A stretch of 11,493 bases of DNA. It comes from Geobacter sp. (GTDB lineage Bacteria > Desulfobacterota > Desulfuromonadia > Geobacterales > Geobacteraceae). The position numbers and the translations under genes are program-made. Below the pieces are notes generated by a model that saw only the letters and a list, made by a program, of their open reading frames with translations, was not told the origin of the DNA and searched no databases. The stretch's first letter is position 1. Each line of letters opens with the position of its first letter. The stretch is from positions 167 through 11,659 of the forward strand of contig DNRQ01000170.1 of the NCBI GenBank assembly GCA_003499925.1. The letters are read 5' to 3'. Shown piece after piece: positions 7,300 to 11,493 of this stretch.

Positions 7300-7515
7300 T
7301 TAAGAGGATGGCAGATGTATCAGCGAGCAACAGCGGCACTTTCCGTAGCGCGCCGGCAGGTAGAGCACATTTACGGTCAGACATTTTCTGCATTCCCAGA
7401 ACGTGAAGCCGGTTACTTCTCGGCCGGCGTCCTCAGAGAATAGCCAGGTGTAATAAGAGTCCCAGTCAAACTCCGGCTTCTGCTTTGCCCTCTCTATTAA
7501 CCTTTCCAGCAACAT
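7300..7515 (-). CDS. Small four-cysteine (zinc-ribbon-like) protein
   Basis: The gene encodes 71 residues on the minus strand. The N-terminal half is acidic and aromatic (FDWDSYYTWLF). The C-terminal half has a CRKC pair and, about 17 residues on, a CRCC cluster, a spacing compatible with a small zinc ribbon (CxxC...CxC). The start is well supported: GGAGGA sits four bases before the ATG. It ends 45 bases from the end of the REC-kinase gene, in convergent orientation. I do not recognise a named family. A zinc- or other metal-binding small protein is an inference from the cysteines only. Confidence 0.7.
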   Translation of the reverse strand: MLLERLIERAKQKPEFDWDSYYTWLFSEDAGREVTGFTFWECRKCLTVNVLYLPARYGKCRCCSLIHLPSS

Positions 7516-7518
7516 GCT

Positions 7519-7524
7519 TCCTCC
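7519..7524 (-). promoter_or_regulatory. Strong ribosome binding site for the minus-strand small gene
   Basis: Read on the minus strand, this is GGAGGA followed by AGC and ATG (7515-7513). A near-perfect Shine-Dalgarno sequence at this place is the main reason for calling the small four-cysteine ORF a real gene. Confidence 0.7.
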
Positions 7525-7590
7525 GCTTCACCATGAAATAGACCAATCCAGTCATTCAATAAATAGGCGCATCATGTCGTAAACAGGGAC

Positions 7591-7812
7591 GTGACGCGAG
7601 GGAACATGGCACCTTCCGGGTCGGCCCGTATGGTTGCATATTACCGCATATTAGAAAAAAGTCAGCACAAAAGTGTATACGGTATCGGGATAGCCGGGAC
7701 AGCTCCGGAGACTCTTGCTTTGGTGAGAGAAACGATGCGGCGCAAACTGCTGCCTGAAGAATGTTTGCAATTGATGAAATCGCATAAAAGATTAATTATA
7801 TCAGGATATTGA
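7591..7812 (+). CDS. Hypothetical small protein (start uncertain)
   Basis: The protein is up to 73 residues if it starts at GTG 7591. ATG 7606 (68 residues) and ATG 7630 (60 residues) are alternatives, and none has an ideally placed ribosome binding site (GAGGGA at 7598-7603 is only two bases from ATG 7606). The middle reads VYGIGIAGTAPETLALVRE and the C-terminus is basic (KLLPEECLQLMKSHKRLI), which looks protein-like. No membrane segment, signal peptide or known motif is visible. It is divergent from the minus-strand small gene, with 75 bases between the two starts. I do not recognise it, and a spurious ORF remains possible. Confidence 0.42.
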   Translation: MTRGNMAPSGSARMVAYYRILEKSQHKSVYGIGIAGTAPETLALVRETMRRKLLPEECLQLMKSHKRLIISGY

Positions 7813-7872
7813 CTGCAGGGCTGCGCCGCGCGAAGTATGGTCTCAAGTTGATTTCCCGTTGAAATGTTGTAT

Positions 7873-7885
7873 GTCAGTTACTGAC
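7873..7885. promoter_or_regulatory. Short inverted repeat upstream of the DJ-1/PfpI gene (possible operator)
   Basis: GTCAG-TTA-CTGAC is a perfect inverted repeat with 5-bp arms, 71 bases before the DJ-1/PfpI start. A second palindrome, gcatcgatgc (7887-7896), follows at once. Both lie in the only sizeable gap upstream of the three-gene cluster. A TTGATT hexamer at 7848-7853 could be a -35 element, but no good -10 is seen at the right spacing. This is a weak candidate. Confidence 0.22.
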
Positions 7886-7956
7886 CGCATCGATGCATGA
7901 GTCGCAGCTGAGTTGCTCCCGGGGATCTCGGGGCATAAATAAAAAGGAGCGTAGCC

Positions 7957-8646
7957 ATGAAGATACTGATGGTATTGACCTCTCACGACGAGCTTGGGGA
8001 CACGGGGAAGAAGACCGGCTTCTGGCTGGAGGAATTCGCCGCTCCCTACTACACCTTTCTCGATGCAGGTGCCGAGGTGACCATCGCTTCACCCAAGGGG
8101 GGGCAGCCTCCGGTCGATCCCAAGAGCGATCTTGCCGAAAACGAGACCGACTTCACCAGACGATTCGAGGCAGACGACGCAGCACAGGCTAAACTTGCCA
8201 ACAGTAAAAAGCTTGCAGAGGTTTCCGAGGAGGACTTCGACGCTATATTTTTCCCCGGTGGGCATGGTCCGCTCTGGGATCTGGCGGGGAGCGCCGCCTC
8301 TGTTGCTCTGATCGAGGATTTTGTCAACGCAGACAAGCCGGTCGGTGCGGTCTGTCACGCCCCGGCCGTGCTGGTAAATGCGCGGGGCAAGGGGGGTGAG
8401 TATCTGGTCAAAGGGAAGCACGTGACCGGGTTCAGCAACGCAGAAGAGGAAGCGGTGGGCTTGACCGAAGTGGTCCCTTTCCTGCTGGAGAACCGCCTCA
8501 AGTTGCGGGATGCGATCTTCAGCAGGGCCGCCAAGTGGGCCGCCTACGTCCAGGTGGACGGCAAGCTTGTGACCGGTCAGAACCCGGCATCTTCGCGACC
8601 GGCAGCCGAAGAGCTGCTGAAGCTGATTCGATCAAGCGGACCGTGA
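7957..8646 (+). CDS. DJ-1/PfpI family protein, Hsp31-like (type 1 glutamine amidotransferase-like)
   Basis: The protein has 229 residues, cytosolic, without signal peptide. It matches the Hsp31-like branch of the DJ-1/PfpI superfamily. Family segments are the N-terminal KILMVLTSHDELGDTGKKTG, the ASPKGGQPPVDPKSD stretch, the PGGHGPLWDL loop, the nucleophile elbow GAVCHAPA with C133-H134, and VTGFSNAEEEAVGLT, which supplies the likely acidic partner. E25 or E26 in FWLEE is the expected conserved glutamate near the cysteine. Relatives act as glutathione-independent glyoxalases (methylglyoxal to lactate), chaperones or deglycases; which applies here cannot be told from sequence. The ribosome binding site AAGGAG lies about eight bases before the ATG. 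It is first of three same-strand genes that may form a detoxification operon. Confidence 0.93.
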   Translation: MKILMVLTSHDELGDTGKKTGFWLEEFAAPYYTFLDAGAEVTIASPKGGQPPVDPKSDLAENETDFTRRFEADDAAQAKLANSKKLAEVSEEDFDAIFFPGGHGPLWDLAGSAASVALIEDFVNADKPVGAVCHAPAVLVNARGKGGEYLVKGKHVTGFSNAEEEAVGLTEVVPFLLENRLKLRDAIFSRAAKWAAYVQVDGKLVTGQNPASSRPAAEELLKLIRSSGP

Positions 8647-8714
8647 GACCGGGACTGGATCTATCGGATCCGACTGTGGAGCTTCTGGAGCACAATTAGC
8701 AAGGGGACAGCGAC

Positions 8715-10520
8715 ATGAACCTACCAGAGCTGATTCTGTACAACGCAAAAATCACCACCCTCGATGATGCGCAGCCCCAGGCCTCGGTCCTCGCCATCGC
8801 GGATGGCAGGATAGCAGCCATAGGCGGGAAGGAGATCCTGGTCGGCGCCGATGACAAAACCGATCGCATCGATCTCCTGGGGCGGCGTGTCATTCCGGGA
8901 CTCAACGACTCCCACATCCACGTGATCCGGGGGGGTCTCAACTTCAACATGGAGCTGCGCTGGGACGGTGTGCCGTCATTGGCCGATGCCCTGACCATGC
9001 TGCGGGAACAGGCCCGGCGCACGCCTCCCCCCCAGTGGGTGCGGGTGATAGGCGGCTGGTCGGAATTCCAGTTTTTGGAGCGGCGCATGCCGACACTTGA
9101 GGAGATCAACCAGGTCGCGCCCGAGACGCCGGTCTTCATCCTGCATCTGTACGACCGCGCCATCGTGAACGGCGCAGCGCTGCGCGCCCTGGGCTACACA
9201 CGCGACACGCCCAATCCGCCGGGCGGGGAGATCCAGCGCGACAAGAGGGGCAATCCGACCGGGCTCCTCATCGCAAAGCCGAGCGCCATGATCCTGTACG
9301 CAAGCCTCGCCAAGGGGCCGAAGCTTTCCCATCCGGACCAGCTCAACTCGACCCGCCAGTTCATGCGCGAGTTGAACCGGCTGGGGCTCACCAGCGCCAT
9401 CGACGCCGGCGGCGGGTTCCAGAATTACCCGGACGATTACCAGGTGATACAGGAGCTGGCGGATCAGGGGGAGCTGACCCTGCGCATCGCCTACAACCTC
9501 TTCACCCAGCACCCGAAGGAGGAACTGGCGGATTTCTCCCATTGGGTCAACATCGCCTCGCCGGGGCAGGGGGACGACCTCCTGCGCCTGAACGGCGCCG
9601 GCGAAATGCTGGTCTTCTCCGCCGCCGATTTCGAGGACTTCCTGGAGCCGCGCCCCGATCTGCCGCCGATCATGGAAGAGGAACTCACCCACGTGGTCCG
9701 GCTCCTCGCGGAGAAGCGCTGGCCGTTTCGCCTCCACGCCACCTACGACGAGTCGATCTCCCGCTTCCTCGACGTCTTCGAGGAGGTGAACCGCGACGTC
9801 CCCTTCGATGGCTTGCGCTGGTTCTTTGACCATGCCGAAACCGTCACGCCGACCAGTCTCGAGCGGGTCAAGGCGCTCGGCGGCGGCATCGCCATCCAGG
9901 ACCGCATGGCATTCCAGGGGGAGTATTTCCGGGAGCGCTACGGCAGGGGGGCGGCCGAACATACCCCGCCGATCAGACGGATGCTGGAAATGGGAATTCC
10001 GGTGGGCGCCGGCACCGATGCCACCCGGGTGTCGAGCTACAACCCCTGGGTCGCCCTTTACTGGCTCGTTACCGGCCGGACCGTCGGCAAGATGCAGCTC
10101 TACCCGGAGGCGAACCGGCTCGGGCGCGAGGAGGCGCTTCGTCTCTATACGACCGGAAGCAGCTGGTTTTCCGGCGAGGAGGGGAAAAAGGGGACCCTTT
10201 CCAAGGGGCAGCCGGCCGACCTGGCGGTGCTCTCCTCGGATTACTTCACCGTTGCGGAAGAGGAGATCAGGGGGATCGAATCGGTCCTGACCATCGTGGG
10301 GGGGCGGGTGGTCTACGGCTCGCGGGAGTTCGGCGGCCTGGTGCCCGCTCTGCCGGTCAGTCCCGACTGGTCGCCGGTCGCAGCCTACGGCGGCTACCAG
10401 AGCGGCCTGGCGCCTTCCGCGCAGACGCACCGGGGGTGCTCATGTCACGCTCCCAGAAAGGTATGGCTCCCTAGAGAGAAGAGGCTCTGGGGGCTTGGCT
10501 GCGACTGCTTCGCCTTTTGA
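8715..10520 (+). CDS. YtcJ-like metal-dependent amidohydrolase with cysteine-rich C-terminal tail
   Basis: The protein has 601 residues, close to the family norm of about 530-600. It belongs to the amidohydrolase superfamily (amidohydrolase 3, YtcJ-like). A small beta domain opens the protein (ILYNAKITTLDD), followed by the metal-binding DSHIH with H67 and H69. Further expected ligands are H341 (FRLHATYDE), H373 (FFDHAE) and the catalytic aspartate D435 (GAGTDATR). The C-terminal part returns to the beta domain (KGQPADLAVLSSDYF). The last 30 residues hold two CxC pairs (C575/C577, C596/C598) and end CDCFAF. Enzymes of this group hydrolyse amide or N-formyl bonds of small molecules; the substrate here is unknown. 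AAGGGGA lies seven bases before the ATG, and the gap to the DJ-1 gene is 68 bases, so co-transcription is likely. Confidence 0.9.
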   Translation: MNLPELILYNAKITTLDDAQPQASVLAIADGRIAAIGGKEILVGADDKTDRIDLLGRRVIPGLNDSHIHVIRGGLNFNMELRWDGVPSLADALTMLREQARRTPPPQWVRVIGGWSEFQFLERRMPTLEEINQVAPETPVFILHLYDRAIVNGAALRALGYTRDTPNPPGGEIQRDKRGNPTGLLIAKPSAMILYASLAKGPKLSHPDQLNSTRQFMRELNRLGLTSAIDAGGGFQNYPDDYQVIQELADQGELTLRIAYNLFTQHPKEELADFSHWVNIASPGQGDDLLRLNGAGEMLVFSAADFEDFLEPRPDLPPIMEEELTHVVRLLAEKRWPFRLHATYDESISRFLDVFEEVNRDVPFDGLRWFFDHAETVTPTSLERVKALGGGIAIQDRMAFQGEYFRERYGRGAAEHTPPIRRMLEMGIPVGAGTDATRVSSYNPWVALYWLVTGRTVGKMQLYPEANRLGREEALRLYTTGSSWFSGEEGKKGTLSKGQPADLAVLSSDYFTVAEEEIRGIESVLTIVGGRVVYGSREFGGLVPALPVSPDWSPVAAYGGYQSGLAPSAQTHRGCSCHAPRKVWLPREKRLWGLGCDCFAF

Positions 10521-10552
10521 TGCAGCTGGAAATTTTACACGGGAGGTAATCG

Positions 10553-11458
10553 ATGAAGTCCATTCGCAAGATCAGCAAGGTCTGGAAGAGCAAACCGACC
10601 ATCGAGGGGGCAGGGGTGCACCTGAAGCGGGCCTTCGGCTACCATCAGGTGCCGCTATTCGACCCCTTCCTGTTGTTCGACGATTTCCATTCGGAGAACC
10701 CGGAGGATTATCTGAAGGGGTTTCCCTGGCATCCGCACCGCGGCATCGAGACCATCACCTACGTCCTGCATGGCAGGGTCGAGCACGGCGACAGCATGGG
10801 GAACAAGGGGGTGATCGAATCGGGCGATCTGCAGTGGATGACCGCCGGCAGCGGCATCATCCATCAGGAGATGCCGCGCGGCGACCAGGCCGGCCTGATG
10901 TGGGGCTTCCAGCTCTGGGCAAACCTCCCTGCCTCCCACAAGATGATGGACCCCCGCTACCGGGGGATAGTCGCCGCGGAGATCCCGGAGGCGGAGCTCA
11001 ATGGCGCCCGGGTCAAGGTGATCTGCGGGCAGGCGGGCGGAGTCCAGGGGCCGGTGCGGGACGTGGTCGTCGATCCCGAATACCTCGATGTTACGGTAGC
11101 GGCCGACAGCACCTTCACCCATGCTATCAAGCGGGGCTATACGGCACTTGCCTACGTCATCGACGGAGAGGGATATTTCGACCCGGAGAGAAACGCATTT
11201 TCGCATGAGGTGGTGGGGAGCAACTACTTCGATTTCCAGCGCAAGTGCTCCTGCAGCGCGGAGAACCTGATCCTTTATGAGGACGGCGACGCGGTGGCGG
11301 TAACCACCCAGAAAAGCCCGGTCCGCTTCCTGCTGGTATCGGGAAAGCCGATCGGTGAGCCGGTCGCCTGGTACGGCCCGATCGTCATGAACAGCCAGGA
11401 AGAGCTGAAGGTGGCATTCGAGGAATATGAGAAGGGGACCTTCATCAAGAACAGATAA
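10553..11458 (+). CDS. Pirin family protein (bicupin)
   Basis: The protein has 301 residues, the usual pirin length, with two cupin domains. The N-terminal cupin keeps all four metal ligands of the family: H60 and H62 in HPHRG, H104 and E106 in IIHQEMPR. The conserved GFQLWANLP segment follows. The C-terminal cupin is present, with a CSC triplet at 232-234 that I do not regard as a family hallmark. Pirins bind iron; some, such as E. coli YhhW, have quercetin dioxygenase activity, while others modulate enzymes or transcription factors. The start is firm: GGGAGGT lies five bases upstream of the ATG. It begins 32 bases after the amidohydrolase stop, so it is most likely in the same transcript. 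The palindromic repeat begins nine bases after its stop codon. Confidence 0.94.
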   Translation: MKSIRKISKVWKSKPTIEGAGVHLKRAFGYHQVPLFDPFLLFDDFHSENPEDYLKGFPWHPHRGIETITYVLHGRVEHGDSMGNKGVIESGDLQWMTAGSGIIHQEMPRGDQAGLMWGFQLWANLPASHKMMDPRYRGIVAAEIPEAELNGARVKVICGQAGGVQGPVRDVVVDPEYLDVTVAADSTFTHAIKRGYTALAYVIDGEGYFDPERNAFSHEVVGSNYFDFQRKCSCSAENLILYEDGDAVAVTTQKSPVRFLLVSGKPIGEPVAWYGPIVMNSQEELKVAFEEYEKGTFIKNR

Positions 11459-11466
11459 GGCAGGTA

Positions 11467-11493
11467 CCCCATCCCCACCCTGACCCTCCCCTT
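11467..11493. repeat. Second copy of the GC-rich palindromic repeat, cut by the window edge
   Basis: The 27 bases match the left arm of the repeat at 1566 with one difference (ccaccctgaccct here, ccaccctaaccct there), before the copies run into the inner palindrome. The orientation is the same. The rest lies outside the window. It sits directly behind the pirin gene, where a transcript would be expected to end. Confidence 0.75.

Noticed and set aside
7604..7620. TGGCAC sequence as a possible sigma-54 -24 element
   Set aside because: The matching -12 GC dinucleotide is not at the required distance.
8976..10430. Long minus-strand open frame (484 codons) opposite the amidohydrolase
   Set aside because: It is antisense to a well-supported enzyme gene, its translation is low-complexity and rich in R, G and D, and no start signal favours it.
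10495..11208. 237-codon plus-strand frame overlapping the pirin gene
   Set aside because: It is an out-of-frame shadow of pirin, which has all its metal ligands and a strong ribosome binding site.

Overview
The window looks like chromosomal DNA of a free-living deltaproteobacterium of the Geobacter/Geotalea (Desulfuromonadia) type. Three things suggest this: GC-rich codon use, very long multidomain sensor kinases with a PAS style common in that group, and a GC-rich palindromic repeat of the 'ccccatccccaccct' kind that I associate with Geobacter genomes. This assignment is inference from style, since no rRNA or marker gene is present.

Layout. (1) Positions 1-1247 hold the 3' part of an IS21-family insertion sequence: the C-terminal part of transposase IstA, cut by the window edge, and a complete ATPase helper IstB, joined by an ATGA overlap. 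(2) Positions 1248-1728 are non-coding. They contain an operator-like perfect palindrome beside a -10-like hexamer, a possible second promoter, and an 86-bp GC-rich palindromic repeat whose outer arm recurs at the right edge of the window. (3) Positions 1729-7254 form a tightly packed three-gene signalling operon. It encodes a 78-residue two-helix membrane protein, a 1321-residue hybrid histidine kinase with a sodium/solute-symporter-like sensor (symporter, STAC-like, PAS, HisKA, HATPase, REC, short helical tail), and a 441-residue protein in which a receiver domain precedes a second histidine kinase. The first two genes resemble the CbrX/CbrA arrangement of Pseudomonas, but the third is a REC-kinase instead of an NtrC-type regulator, so no DNA-binding output is encoded here. 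(4) Positions 7300-7812 carry two small genes: a minus-strand four-cysteine (zinc-ribbon-like) protein with a strong ribosome binding site, and a less certain plus-strand 73-residue protein. (5) Positions 7957-11458 hold a second plus-strand cluster: a DJ-1/PfpI (Hsp31-like) protein, a YtcJ-like metal-dependent amidohydrolase, and a pirin. (6) Positions 11467-11493 begin another copy of the palindromic repeat, cut by the window edge.

How the genes may work together. The 1729-7254 operon is a candidate phosphorelay. The symporter-like module would sense or transport a solute, the hybrid kinase would relay phosphate to its own receiver or to the REC of the downstream protein, and output would come from a partner encoded elsewhere. 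The DJ-1, amidohydrolase and pirin genes each have a good ribosome binding site and short gaps, so they are probably co-transcribed. All three belong to families linked to small-molecule or carbonyl detoxification or hydrolysis, but the shared substrate is unknown.
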